NCBI GenBank assembly: GCA_026120185.1
Contig: JANUWF010000008.1
Span: 3,906,001-3,970,000, forward strand
Reading direction: 5' to 3'
DNA length: 64,000 bases
Source of the DNA: Voacanga thouarsii
Taxonomy: Eukaryota; Streptophyta; Magnoliopsida; Gentianales; Apocynaceae
The position numbers were made by a program, and so were the translations under genes. Below are positions 33,628 to 44,080 of this stretch, piece after piece. Position 1 is the first letter of the stretch; each line of letters starts with the position of its first letter. The notes beneath the pieces are model-generated. The model did no database searches, was not told the DNA's origin, and saw nothing but the letters and a program-made list of their open reading frames with translations.

Positions 33628-34955
33628 CATCATTATGGTAAGATGGACCACTGAAAGTGCAACTACAAAGCCTACTTAGAGACCTTTATGGATAAGAAGC
33701 AAAAGGAGAAGCTTACAAGAACTTCTACGTCTACTCTGGGTATATTTATGATTGAGATAAATACTGTCTTTAGAAATGAGATATGGGTATTAGATACCGG
33801 ATGTGGATCTCATTTGTGCAATAACTTGCAATGACTAAAGAGTAGTAGAAGGCTAGAGAAAGGCGACGTGGACCTACGTACTGCAAATGAGGCAAAGATT
33901 GCTGCACTTACTGTAGAGATATACGAGCTGAACCTGCCTTCAGGATTAATTCTAGAACAACAAAACTGTTATTATGTACCAGTTTTAATGAAAAACATTA
34001 TCTCAGTTGCATGTTTAGACTTAAATGGATTTCATTTGATATTTAAGAATAAATGTTATTCTTTTTCATTGAATGATATTCATTATGGTTCAGCAACTCT
34101 GGGTAATAGTTTATATGTTCTAGACTTGGATAATCCAGTTCTCAATATAAACAATAAGAAACCTAAAATAAATAACTCTAACACCTCTTACTTATGACAT
34201 TGTCGTTTGGGCCATGTAAACGAAAATCGTGTTTCTAAGTTACACAAGCTTAGTGACTTAGGGTCATTTGATTATGAATCATATGACACATGCGAATCTT
34301 GTTTATTAGGTAAAATGACTAAAACTCCTTTTTCAGGAAAAGGAGAATGGGCCAAAGAGTTATTAGAACTCATACATTATGATATATATATAGCCCAATG
34401 TCAATACAAGCAAGAGGAGGTTATAACTATTTTATAACCTTTATCAATGATTTCTCACGATACTCATATTTGTATTTAATGAAATACAAATCTGAGGCCT
34501 TTGAAAGGTTCAAAGACTTCATGAACGAAATAGAGAGATAACTTGGTAAAAATATTAAGACTTTAAGATTTGATCGATGAGGAGAATACTTGAGCCAAGA
34601 GTTTCTAAGTTATCTTAGAGATAATAGGATATTATCTCAATGGACTCCACCACATACACCTTAGCATAACTGTATATCTGAGAGAAGGAATCGAACCCTT
34701 CTAGACATGGTACAGACCATGATGGTTTCTGCAGACCTACCAAAATTATTTTGGAGGCATGCACTAGAAACTTCTGTTTATATACTAAACAGAGTTCCGA
34801 CAAAAATGGTTGATTCTACCCCATTTGAGATGTTCTTTGGTAAGAAACCAAAGTTATCTCACTTGCGAGTATGAGGTTGTCCTGCTTTTGTCAAAAGGCC
34901 ACAATCAGACAAACTTAATAGTAAGTCTGATAAGTGTTTGTTTGTGAGATTTGCG
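33628..34955 (+). pseudogene. pol: Copia A zinc knuckle, protease and integrase, broken
   Basis: In order: a degraded zinc knuckle (CHHYGKMDH, 33630-33665), protease with WVLDTGCGSHLCNN (catalytic DTG, about 33787), the GAG-pre-integrase block with HCRLGHVNENRVSKLHKL and CESCLLGKM (HHCC zinc site, 34197-34320), and an integrase core with DFSRYSYLYL (about 34450), LRFDR stop GEY (about 34565), and SERRNRTLLDMV holding the catalytic Glu (about 34680). It then continues through NRVPTKMVDSTPFEMFFGKK to CPAFVKRPQSDK. A slip in a tatatata run near 34385 shifts the frame after HYD. Several stops arise from C-to-T or G-to-A changes. RT and RNase H are absent: at about 34956 the sequence changes to gypsy RT. 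Confidence 0.9.
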
Positions 34956-35195
34956 AAGGTTGAATGTAGTGGCGATGAAGAATAAATATCCATTGCCCAT
35001 GATTGATGAATTGTTATATCTGTTATGGAGAGCAAGATGATTATCAGAGTTAGACTTGAGGCAAGGATATTACTAAGTCTAGATTCGAGAAGAAAATATA
35101 CCAAAAACTGCATTTAACACAATATGGACCTTTTGAGCTTATAGTGAGACCCCTTTGGTATCACTAATGCCCTGTCGTTTCATAGATCTAAAACA
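34956..35195 (+). pseudogene. Chromovirus reverse transcriptase fragment fused to copia integrase
   Basis: Reads NKYPLPMIDELLY, then a DLRQGYYQVRIREEDIPK-type block (about 35050-35110) and PFGITNAL (about 35155), the standard palm/fingers order of chromovirus RT. It begins abruptly inside a copia integrase tail (KSDKCLFVRF) and ends where Tat LTR L7 begins. Frame breaks and a stop inside GPFE are present. Confidence 0.8.
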
Positions 35196-35204
35196 CAGGA
35201 CATT

Positions 35205-36674
35205 TCGGCTGTAGATTACACATATGAGTAAGTGTATTCATCATTAACATAGCATAGGGTTTAAACGAGTGTCGATCCTCCAGGAATAAGTATACATTAA
35301 TCACATTTCTTTCATTGTTTAACCGACTCAATAAAGTTAAAAAGAAATAAAAAGGAAAATAAAAAAATAAAAGAATATATACATGTCAAGGATGGAGAAG
35401 TATGCAAGTCAAACCATTATTTTGACAAACATGATCCTAAAGAACCCAACCATTATCATAACTAATTATTCTCTTGGTATCATGAAGGATTAAAGTAGAT
35501 TCACTTCGATGGTCAATTTATGAAATCACTACCTTCTAGATAAATTAGAATTACTTGGTCTCGTCTCAACTAACTTATCCAAAAGATGCATTAAACACAG
35601 TCGTCAATTAAATTCCCTTGGTCTCGAAAAATTTAAAACATGAAATTAATCAATGAACCCTTGGTCTCGGAAGACATCAATTAACCTTCAATTATCAGTT
35701 CTAAGAAATCAACCCCCTTGGTCCAGTAAGTCAATAGCTAACAGAATATGAAATTAATAAATTGAAACTACCATCAATCATCTTTGGTCCAGTAAGTTAA
35801 TGGAGAGAACCAACCAACTAATCTTGTAATAAGCACAAGTAATTGAATACCAAGAATAACAATCAATTAATCAAAGATCAAACAACTCTAAAAATAATGA
35901 ATATCTAAAAAAATGTCAAATTACAATAAAACAATTAACACATCATTGTCAAGAAAAAGAAAACAAAGTAAAAAAAAGTACTTATAGACAAGCCTCATTC
36001 TTCTTCTTTTGAAGACCTTCTTGTACAACCCTCTTTGAATTGAAGAATTCCTCATTTGATTGAGTGATTTTTTGTGATGTTCAATGAATTCTCTCTTTTT
36101 TCCCTTGTGTTTTTCATCTATTTATAGGCTTAGGAAGTGCCTAAACGCGCAAGTTCAATGTTCTTGGCCGAGTAGAAGTTGGAAGCTACTAAAACTCCAC
36201 AGATTACCAAAAATCGTGTAGAAAAAATCAAGCACTGTCTTAACTTTAGGGCACAGCCGGTGCCGTCTTAGCTTTCGGAGCTGGCACCGGTTGTGTTCTA
36301 TTTCTCCAATTGTTCACCGATTTTTTCTTGAATTCCGCACAATGTATTCCAGAATGCAGCTGGCACTGCCTTGGCTACTGGAGTAGGCGCCGGTTCCACT
36401 GTATTCCGTCCTGTTTCACCAATTTTTTGTCACCTCAAAGTTCGTGCAACAAGTGTATGGCCGGAGTCGGTTCCAATGCCCTAGCCAACGCCGCCTCTAA
36501 TATGTTTTGCGACGTTTTGGCTTCGTTTTATTCCAAAAATCTGAAATAATGAACAAAATACTTTTTCAAGGATAAAATTTCGAATATGAAGGAATATGGC
36601 TAGTTATTGAACAAAATATATCACAAAAGAGCTTCAAATAATTAGAAAAAATATGACTAATTTAGCCCCTATCA
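35205..36674 (-). mobile_element. Tat-type LTR, minus strand (L7)
   Basis: Sense start TGATAGGGGC at 36674. The sense 3' part reaches about 35205 but the terminal ~100 bases before ATCA are missing. The U5 words (catagggtttaaac, gtcgatcctc, cattgtttaacc) match 4960-5040. TATA on the minus strand near 36118 (gcctataaatagatg). No PBS or internal sequence attached on the left. Confidence 0.85.
36245..36505 (-). promoter_or_regulatory. Copy-specific motif cluster in U3 (ccggtgccg / ggcaccggt type)
   Basis: Words acagccggtgccgtcttagc (36252), gagctggcaccggttgtg (about 36278), gcagctggcactgccttgg (about 36357), agtaggcgccggttccact (about 36382) and gccggagtcggttccaat (about 36460). At least five GC-rich dyad-like words in 250 bases, 130-390 bases upstream of the TATA box. 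Confidence 0.55.
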
Positions 36675-37020
36675 ACATCACCCTTCTAAAAACTTCTACT
36701 TTCCTTTAGTCCATGCAAGTTGTTATATGGATGAGCTCCACATCCAGTATCCAGTATACAATACCCATATCTCATTTCTCAAGACAGTATTAATCTCATT
36801 CATAAACATACCAGGAGTAAAAGTAGAAGTTCCCTCAAGCTTCTCCTTCTTTTCTTTGACGATCTCTAGGTAGGCTTTGTTATGGCGCCTCTAATGGCCC
36901 ATCTTTCCACAGTGATGGCATGGCCTTCGGTGGCTGCCTCTTTCTTCTTCACACCACCTTTGGGCTTAGTAGGAGCCTTCTTCTTCTTCTTAGAAGAACA
37001 AGATTCTACCAACATGACTG
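36675..37020 (-). pseudogene. Copia A-type gag C-terminus, zinc knuckle and protease fragment
   Basis: The minus strand from about 37020 repeats the copia A region 33520-33850: VMLVESCSSKKKKKAP, the Lys-rich tail, a CHHCGKMGH zinc knuckle (about 36910; here the Cys is kept, unlike at 33630), then NEINTVLRNEIWVLYTG (protease with a changed active-site codon). It ends at the start of L7. Confidence 0.8.
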
Positions 37021-37623
37021 CATTAGATTCTTTTTTCATGGAATAAGGAAAGAAGTAGCAAGTATTGTTTAGTGCACTCTCCTGAGGCTATCCTAAAGGC
37101 AAAAGGGCAAGAAGACAAGAGAAAAAAGTAAATTGTTGAAAAATGATAATGACTATAAGGGGGCCCATACAGTGCGTGAAGAAAAATCAATTCACTTGAG
37201 GCTATCATTTCCCAAAATCATAGAAGAAGAAAAAAAAAAGAGTGGAGTGTTTTCCTTGTTTCATTAACTTGAGTTGTGTCAGTTTGAGTTTATATTGCTG
37301 GAATTGGTTAAATGGCTTCATTTTTAGGATTTATTTTATCTATGTTTTTGCTTGAGGAGTATGATGATTTTCTTATACTAGATATAAGCTTGTTTAACTT
37401 AACTGTGATGGCCTTGGGATTGTTCGATTTAATATAAGAGTTTACAAGGTTTTGAAAGGGTTAAGTGAATGACGAATTTATGTTTAAGGTTTGAAGAAGG
37501 TTATGTCTTCACTAACGATGAATTTGTTAAGGAAAAATTTGCTAATTTTTTTTCTTGTTCTAAATGCTTAATGCCTAATTCTTGTTTGCTTGAAGACAAT
37601 CAAAAGTTCAAGCGTGGGAGAAA
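37021..37623 (+). mobile_element. 3' internal end of a Tat-type element, plus strand
   Basis: 37025-37207 is the inverted equivalent of 53520-53690 (cggcccc-rich word gggggcccatacagtgcgtg, the gtgcactctcctgaggctatc block). Sense runs to a polypurine tract gtgggagaaa at 37615-37623, immediately before an LTR start. Confidence 0.65.
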
Positions 37624-37756
37624 TGATAGGGGCTAAATTCATCAATATTTTGCTAGTTATTTGATGTTAATTTGAGACACTTTGGATGTAATAACTATGT
37701 ATATTTCTTCCTATTTGACATTTTGCTTGTGGAAAGTGTTTTTGACAAATTTGTGT
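37624..37756 (+). mobile_element. Tat-type LTR start, truncated (L8)
   Basis: TGATAGGGGCTAAATTCATC at 37624 and the following ~130 bases match the LTR starts of L2 and L6. Cut by the chromovirus LTR that begins at 37757. Confidence 0.85.
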
Positions 37757-38010
37757 TGTGAAACCCCAGTTGAACCCAACCTTAGAGTAAGGGGGTTGAG
37801 ATGCATATCATAATTTATTGCATGTATAAATATATTTTTTTATATGATTTTATGTGCTTTGGATTTGTGGTTTGTGGCCTAGATGGCTTATTTGTGCTTG
37901 TTGAGTAAGAAAGGTAAAATGGTAATTTTTACTTGAGGTGAAAATAGGGAGATAGCTGGAGGATTAAATAGGAAAAATATTTGGGAGAGAAAATAAGAAC
38001 AAGAGTTGTG

Positions 38011-38067
38011 GTGGTTTAGTGGTTGGAGCTTTGGAATTAATTCTTGATGTCTTAGATTCAAATTCCA
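38011..38067 (+). promoter_or_regulatory. tRNA-like A and B boxes inside LTR T3
   Basis: gtggtttagtggttggagc (38011) resembles the tRNA/SINE A box and agattcaaattcc (38054) the B box (consensus GGTTCGANTCC), about 35 bases apart. The minus-strand LTR T4 keeps the equivalent pair at 47435-47490. No tRNA cloverleaf can be drawn, so this is not a tRNA gene. Confidence 0.45.
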
Positions 38068-38388
38068 TTATTGGAGTTTTAGCATGATTAAATTTTATTT
38101 TGTGTAGGAAGGCTATATTTCGGCCTTGCATGACTTAGTGAATAGTAGGAGTGTTGTCCTAAGGGAGACATGATAGGAATGTCCTAATCCTACTCTTGTG
38201 CCCTACAAAAATTTCTAAAGGAATTCATACCCTTCTTGATCCTTAGTTTTTCTTATTTCTCAATTCATTATGTTGTTCAATTCAGCTAAGCCAATTCTAT
38301 TTCAGAAAGTCCCAGCAAAGTGCTGTGGCTTTGAAGGTTCAAAAATGTCTAAGTGTAAGACATCTTGTGGGCCGAAAATGGGGAGGGG

Positions 38389-38709
38389 TTATGGAAGGTT
38401 CCCAAGAGAATTAATCTCCATGGTTGAACCTTCAAACTCCAACCTAAGTGTATTCATCTTGTTCATGTTGTAAACTGGAATTTTTTTTCCAGCTTCTTGT
38501 TCAGTCCAAGTGTCAAAATTTTCAGCCATCATTCCCTCCCAAATTCTACCAGAAAAATAGCCCTCTTGACCAGCTTGAAGTCTGAAATTATAAGGCCAAA
38601 ACCGGACTACACAAATGCTGTGCAAACCAGAAAATTTTCTGGACACTTTCGTAGCTTTGGTGAACCTAAACAACTAATGCTTGACCAATTGACAAAACAT
38701 AAGAAATGA
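38389..38709 (-). other. Unassigned open frame, coding-like
   Basis: The minus strand is open for about 94 codons (RFTKATKVSRKFSGLHSICV ... EGYFSGRIWEGMMAENFDTW ... LRLEFEGSTMEINSLGNLP) and reads on after a stop. I do not recognise the family. It could be an antisense frame within T3, or a captured host exon. Confidence 0.25.
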
Positions 38710-38720
38710 ATCGCTTGACC

Positions 38721-39164
38721 CCTTATTCAAACTCAGATGTAATTCTTTTGATGGCTTGTATGTGTATCCTATAGATCCAACTACGATCATCTATCTACAT
38801 TTAATCCAAAAGAAATATTGTATGTGCTTGAGTTTCAAATCCTACATTTAGTAACCGTTTAGCAATTTAGCATTTGTATAATTTGAATGAAGAACTTTGG
38901 TGATTCTAAAGGTCAAGGACCTTATGATAGTCATTATGCAGAGTACTACCAAGAAGGCAAGTGTTTGTGGGATGGAAACTGAATTTATATGAGATAGAAT
39001 AAAAAACTCAACAATATTAGAGCAGGAGCAAATTTTGTGAACAATATAGTAGAGAATGATACTATAATTTTTATCAAAATTTTGAAAGATGTAAGTATCT
39101 ATATTGAGTTTCCCATTGAAGTCCTTACTCTCAAAAAGGGTTTAAAGTTATATATTCTAAATTT
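38721..39164. other. No feature seen
   Basis: AT-rich sequence with no ORF, LTR terminus or repeat that I can place. Confidence 0.35.
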
Positions 39165-40093
39165 TTCCAAATCATGAGTGGTATCTAGCAACACATCATG
39201 ACCACCTAAGAGTCCAGGAAGTCAAGTGGCTTGACATGAACCCTTTAATAAGAAACTATAGTGCAATTGACTCCTTTCACTATACAATATCTCATTCTAT
39301 TTAGAGTACGAAATTAGTGCCAACTCCCTCTAGAATTAATTCTGGCCCGAATACAATTGTACTTGTACCAGGAACCCACTTCTCTAGATGTGTAACAATT
39401 GGAACTATTTTCAATACACAATCACCTTGGCCAAGGACTTCTCAAGTAGTAATTCCTACAAGTGACCGTGAGATATTCACCCCTACTATTAGGAGTGGTG
39501 AATCATTTATTGACCCTCTCAACTACTTTCGTTTACCTCACAATGTGCCCAACATCCATCCCACAGGCGGCTCTCAATCTGGCTCCAGAGATTGGAATCA
39601 AAGCATAAAGCTTAGCAAACAAAGTACTTTGGAGATCTCAAATCTAAGGATACTTGCACGTTTACTATATTGAGATTATATCATTGGCACTAAATAGTTA
39701 TCCATGTGATTATCTCATAGCTAGGTCATCCAATGAACTTGTTCCATTAACAAGCATCCATGTGTTAATTTTGAGTATCTCAATACTCACGGATATGAGA
39801 ACCACCGCATGATCAAATCAGGAAGTCTAACACATGCTAGTCTTAATGCATTAATGATGTCTTGTCTCATTAATACTATGACTTTGGACTATTTAAATAC
39901 TAACACCATACAGTGTAGCAGGAATCTCATATCATGATCTCTATCATGATTTCCATAATACAGTATTGTACTAGGGACTTTATCTAACAGTTATTTTACA
40001 CAAAAGTAAACAAAAGAAACTGTGAGATAAATAATGCATTTTAATAAAATGTGTCATATACAATGTACAAGTGATTGCCTCTAGGGCATAACA
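39165..40093 (-). mobile_element. Copia A-type 3' LTR, 5' part, minus strand
   Basis: Sense start TGTTATGCCC at 40093, preceded in sense by a purine-rich tract (AAGTAGGAGTTTATTAA). Equivalent to 29343-30250. The distal part of the LTR beyond ~39165 is missing. Carries the second open copy of the antisense ORF (39317-39673, plus strand). Confidence 0.9.
39317..39673 (+). other. Antisense ORF inside copia-A LTR, second copy
   Basis: 118 codons open from a GTG; aligned without gaps to the C-terminal four fifths of the antisense ORF at 29751-30188. No known domain; see the finding on this pair. Confidence 0.4.
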
Positions 40094-40776
40094 TTAATAA
40101 ACTCCTACTTGAACTAGAGCCAATCATTCATGTATCTAATGCCGAATGACTCAACATGACACTCATATTTCTTTTGGGATAGTACTTTTGTAAGCGGGTC
40201 AGCTATGTTCTCATCAGTGGGAACTCTCTCTATCTTTATTTCATTAGCTACTTCAGAAGTAGCTATGTACTCAGCTTCTGTCGTAGAGTTGGCAATAGTC
40301 TGTTATTTGAAACTCTTCCAACTTATTGCCCCTTCGCACAACGTAAACACGTAGCCAGATTGTGATTTGAAATCATCTTTGTTAGATTGAAAACTGGAAT
40401 CAGTAGACCCATTTATTTTCAAATCACCTTCTCTATATATTAAGAACACATCCTTAGTCCTTCGTCAGTACTTAAGGATGTTCTTTACAGCCGCCCAATG
40501 ACCCTCACCAAGGTCAGATTAGTATCTGCTCGTCAAACTGATAGCACAAGATACATCGGGCCTTATACATATCATAGCATACATGATAGATCCAACTGCC
40601 GAAGCATATGGAATCTTACTCATATGATTCCTTTTAACTTATATCTTGGGAGACATCGACTTTAAAAGGCTTATACCATGTGACATGGGTAAGAATCCCT
40701 TTTTGGATTGATCCATACTAAACTTCTTTAGCACTTTATCTATGTATATAGACTGCAAAAGACCTAGCCACCTTTT
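40094..40776 (-). pseudogene. pol: Copia RNase H and pol C-terminus
   Basis: The minus strand gives AISWKSFK, then QTIANSTTEAEYIATSEVAN (RNase H acidic site), IKIERVPTDENIADPLTK, and a terminal YECHVESFGIRYMNDWL before the polypurine tract. Between 40400 and 40770 the RT C-terminal MSHG/LSKSM-type region is recognisable but broken. Confidence 0.8.
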
Positions 40777-41700
40777 TTATCTATCTTTATAGATCCTTAT
40801 TCCAAGAATATAGGTTACTTCACCAAGATCTTTCATGGGGAATTGTTTGGACAATGAAATTTTAACTATTTGCAAGACTGGTATATCGTTTCCTATTAGC
40901 AATATGTCATCTACATAAAGTAATAAGAAAACGATTGCACTCCCACTAACCTTCTTATATACACAAGACTCATCCATGTTTTGAATGAAACCAAACTCTT
41001 TGATTATTTTATCAAAACGGATGTTCCAACTCCTAGAAGCCCTCTTAAGTCTATAAATAGACCTTTGTAGCTTGTACACCTTTATACTATCATTGGATGT
41101 GAAACCCTCAGGTTGTGTCATATACACTTTCCAAGTCAAATTTCCATTTAGGAAAGCTATTTTTACATCCATTTGCCAAATAATCATAATGAGCAGCAAT
41201 GGCTAAGAGTATCCTGATGGATTTTAACATGGCTACTGGCAAGAAGGTTTTGTCATAGTCAATACCATGTTGTTGACGATTACCATTCGCCGCTAGTTGT
41301 GCTTTATAGGTAACTATGTTACCATCCATATCCATTTTCTTCTTGAAAACCCACTTATACCCAATAGGTTTAATTCATTTGGGTGTATCAACCAAAGTCC
41401 ATACTTGGTTATCGTACATAGAATCCATCTCTGACTTCATGGCCTCAAGCCATTTGCCAGATTTTGAATTGTTCAGAACATCCTTGTAGGTAGTAGGCTC
41501 ATATTCATCTATGAGCAATATGTCAATGTGGTCACTAATGAGAAATTTATATCTCTCAGGTGCCACACGTATCCTACTAGATCTACGACATTCTTGTGTA
41601 GTAGAAAGTTCATCTATTCTCTCAATAGATATGGGATCAGACGGTTGATCCTTGTTTGTTTGATCTTCTTGAACTTTACTAAGTTCAATTTTACTCCCAC
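40777..41700 (-). pseudogene. pol: Copia reverse transcriptase with YVDD motif
   Basis: In sense: linker CRRSSRIRVAPERYKFLI and LNNSKSGKWLEAMKSEMDSM (41580-41420), then YKAQLAANGNRQQHGIDYDKTF (41310-41250, catalytic-domain entry), NPVA to MLLIM frame change, DVKIAFLNGNL (first catalytic Asp, about 41165), VYMTQPEGF, KLQRSIYRLKRASRSWN and LLLYVDDILLIGND (about 40930), then FPMKDLGEVTYILGI. Two frames are needed, broken near 41200 and 41370. This is the same lineage as copia A. Confidence 0.88.
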
Positions 41701-41729
41701 TGTCCCATTTGAGCATATGCTCCACCATA

Positions 41730-42716
41730 TAGAAATAGTAACCCCAAAATAATATTGCTAAAACAATGTCTCCAACCCACAGGTGAAATAACAAAAATAC
41801 CCCTCTATGTAACACCCATCAATGAGACAGGATAAATGTACTAATACCCATCTCAAAGTTATCTACCATTCTTAGATCTCTAGCCTGATAACCCATGACT
41901 CACTCAAATATACTTGCTTATCATTGGAAGTTATCTAAAAGCACACATTCTAGAGTTATGTTCCCAAGGCCTTGGATTATTAGATTATCTTGGACAATTA
42001 CAAAGGAGTGATTAGTCTTCACAAAGTAAAGCATAGAAACTCTGTTGCATGAGTCCATCTTAACTAACTAGAGTAAGACACCCAATGTACAAGGTTATTG
42101 ATCTCACAAAAGAAATCTTACCTAACATACATCAAAGTACAAGACCCTAGCTTTGCTAGACCAACTTATACTCAAGTATGAAGGTATCTGTCCATGTTGT
42201 AGAAGTAATAGTCTGGTCTATATAATTATAGTACTTTAAGAGTGACCATTACTACAGGTCCAATTCTATGTATTCATAATACTCTTATGCCAATTATGTG
42301 AGTGAAATACTCACTGATTCAAGGTAAACCATTCCTTATTGGAACTCATGGCATAATAGTCTTATCTTGATGAAATGCCCAATTTCATCAATCGACTAAA
42401 AACTCCATTTTACTTGTACGACAAGTACCTATGATCTATACCTTACTGTAAAGAACAACCCAATGCATAGACTATTACTTATCACACTTGGACCTTAAAT
42501 ATGTAATAAAATAAGAAACCAACCAAATTAAATGAATTTAGTAAACCTAGTGCCAGGTCTATTAGATCCACCTAGCGCCGGGTCTGCTATGTTTTTAAAG
42601 AACTTCGGCTGGATAGAGTGGACCTAGCATCGGGTTGAGTGGACCCCCCTGGTGCCGGGTCTATTTTCAATATATTTACATAGAATATATAGTCTTTGAG
42701 GGCATACTTTCCTACA
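41730..42716 (-). mobile_element. Copia group-B LTR, partial, minus strand (B3)
   Basis: Sense start TGTAGGAAAGTATGCCC at 42716. Homologous to B2 (26450-27208) and inverted to B1: ccttactgtaaagaa, cacaaagtaaagca, tctaccattcttagatctc (versus tctaccatccttagacctc at 26530). Inserted between copia RT and a copia gag fragment. It contains the GC-rich cluster 42540-42665, absent from B2. Confidence 0.8.
42540..42665 (-). promoter_or_regulatory. GC-rich dyad cluster inside a copia LTR
   Basis: Words aacctagtgccaggtctatt (42545), acctagcgccgggtctgc (about 42571), ggacctagcatcgggttg (about 42620) and cctggtgccgggtctatt (about 42649). Nearly the same words as in Tat gypsy LTRs (52790-52930, 61385-61440, 5946), but in a Ty1/copia LTR close to its start. 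B1 and B2 lack it at this place. Confidence 0.55.
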
Positions 42717-42825
42717 CATGCCAATACAAAAAGAATTGAGGTCTCAAAACAACTATTCTATTCGAAGAAAGCTAAGGTACTTTTGTGGCCACTCATGGGC
42801 TGAAGATACTGGGCTTAAATAAGAA
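42717..42825 (+). pseudogene. Copia A-type gag fragment
   Basis: About 100 bases (tcaaaacaactattctattc, ttttgtggccactcatgggc, tgaagatactgggctt) match 33235-33340 of the intact gag on the same strand. Joined directly to an LTR 3' part at 42826. Confidence 0.75.
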
Positions 42826-43643
42826 TCTTGATTAGAATTAATAGGATTAATTCTAATTAATTATGGATTATTAATCTTAAAGACGTTTGGATTAATTCAT
42901 GCTCGCTACCAATTGACTGGAAAACCTAATAGGTCACATACAATAGAGGATTATATACTCAAGATGTTATTTGATAACATAGTGGGGTTAATTGAGAGAA
43001 AGTGAAGTTGTTGTGGCCAAATTATTAGTTATAATTTATGGGCCAAATTATAATTGTGAGAATTTGATATTTCCAATTATAATTAGGGAATTTTAATTGT
43101 TTTAGAATTCTCAGTTGGAGAATTTTTCTAGGCTATTTCGTGTAATATATAGAGGATATATGCACGAAATTTCTGAGTCGTGTAAGACACACGAAATTTA
43201 CTCCAATCCTAGCACACACGGCATCCTCTCTTCTCTCTATCTCGTGGTTCTTGCAACCTAAGCCTAACTGCCACTTAGTTTTTCTGCTAGAACAAAAAAC
43301 TTTGTGCTTGAGTGTATCCTCTTGTGGATTTCTGTTAGAGATAATCACACACTGTGATTATAGTGGTTGGACGTTCAACTCTCGTGGTGTTTGATCAAGA
43401 GGATTGCTGGATCGCACATCGACTCGAAGAAAGAAAATTTTGTTTTCCACACGATCAAAGTAAGGTAAAAAGCTGTTACCTTTAATCTCTTTATGTCTTG
43501 TTTTCCACACGATCAAAGTAAGGTAAAAAGCTGTTACCTTTAATCTCTTTATGTCTTGTTTTCCACACATATGAGGATCCTGGGTTGGTATCTTGTTTTA
43601 TTTTTCCACTGCACCATATATGATATGCGATAGATACCCAGCA
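42826..43643 (+). mobile_element. Copia A-type LTR, 3' part, plus strand
   Basis: Matches 30299-31054 in order and ends GATACCCAGCA at 43643. The first ~950 bases of the LTR are missing. Contains a 58-bp duplication near its end. No PBS follows; the next base belongs to another copia integrase. Confidence 0.88.
43441..43556. repeat. 58-bp perfect tandem duplication in copia LTR
   Basis: 43441-43498 equals 43499-43556 (tgttttccacacgatcaaag...). The single-copy state is seen at 30910-30970. Falls in the U5 part close to the LTR end. Confidence 0.93.
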
Positions 43644-44060
43644 CTCTCCACCACGATCCAATCGTAAGGTTTTGATCAGTTTACCTGTCCGATGCTCCAC
43701 TTCAGCCTTAAACTATTTGAATTTGTCAAAAAAGTCAGACTTGCGCCTCATCAGGTAGACATAACCAAATCTTGTACAATCTTCCATGCAAGCGATGAAG
43801 TACTCAAAACCTTCTCTAGCTTATATAGACAAAGGATCACACACATCATTATAAATAAGGCCTAATATCTCGTCGACTCTATCAGCCTTTTGGATGAACG
43901 ACCTTTTAGTCATTTTCTTATAAGGCAGGATTCACACTGAGGCTAACTTTTCAATTTTAATGAGCCCAATGGCCCATAATAGATTAACCTCTGAATCCTG
44001 ATTAAGTTAATATGACCCAACTTTAGATACCAAATATATGAGTCATTGATATTGATCTTT
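43644..44060 (-). pseudogene. pol: Copia C integrase N-terminal half
   Basis: The minus strand reads LASV stop ILPYKKMTKRSFIQKADRV, then IYNDVCDPLS (first catalytic Asp), REGFEYFIACMEDCTRFGYV, FFDKFK and TLRLDRGGE (second catalytic Asp) before it is cut at 43644 by the copia LTR part. Different lineage from copia A. Confidence 0.85.
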
Positions 44061-44080
44061 TTTTTTTCTTATTTAAAGGT

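Larger units (their letters stand above)
37757..38720 (+). mobile_element. Chromovirus-type LTR, 5' part, plus strand (T3)
   Basis: Starts TGTGAAACCCC at 37757, similar to the TGTGAAACATCCC start at 63195 on the minus strand. 37990-38130 matches T4 (complement of 47530-47350), including a tRNA-like box pair and the word ttcggccttgcatg versus the complement of catggcc-like sequence at 47375. The right limit is not defined: 38270-38720 may still be LTR. No LTR end GGTGTTACA follows. Confidence 0.6.

Noticed and set aside
38011..38067. tRNA gene
   Set aside because: Only the A/B-box-like words are present; acceptor, anticodon and T arms cannot be paired.
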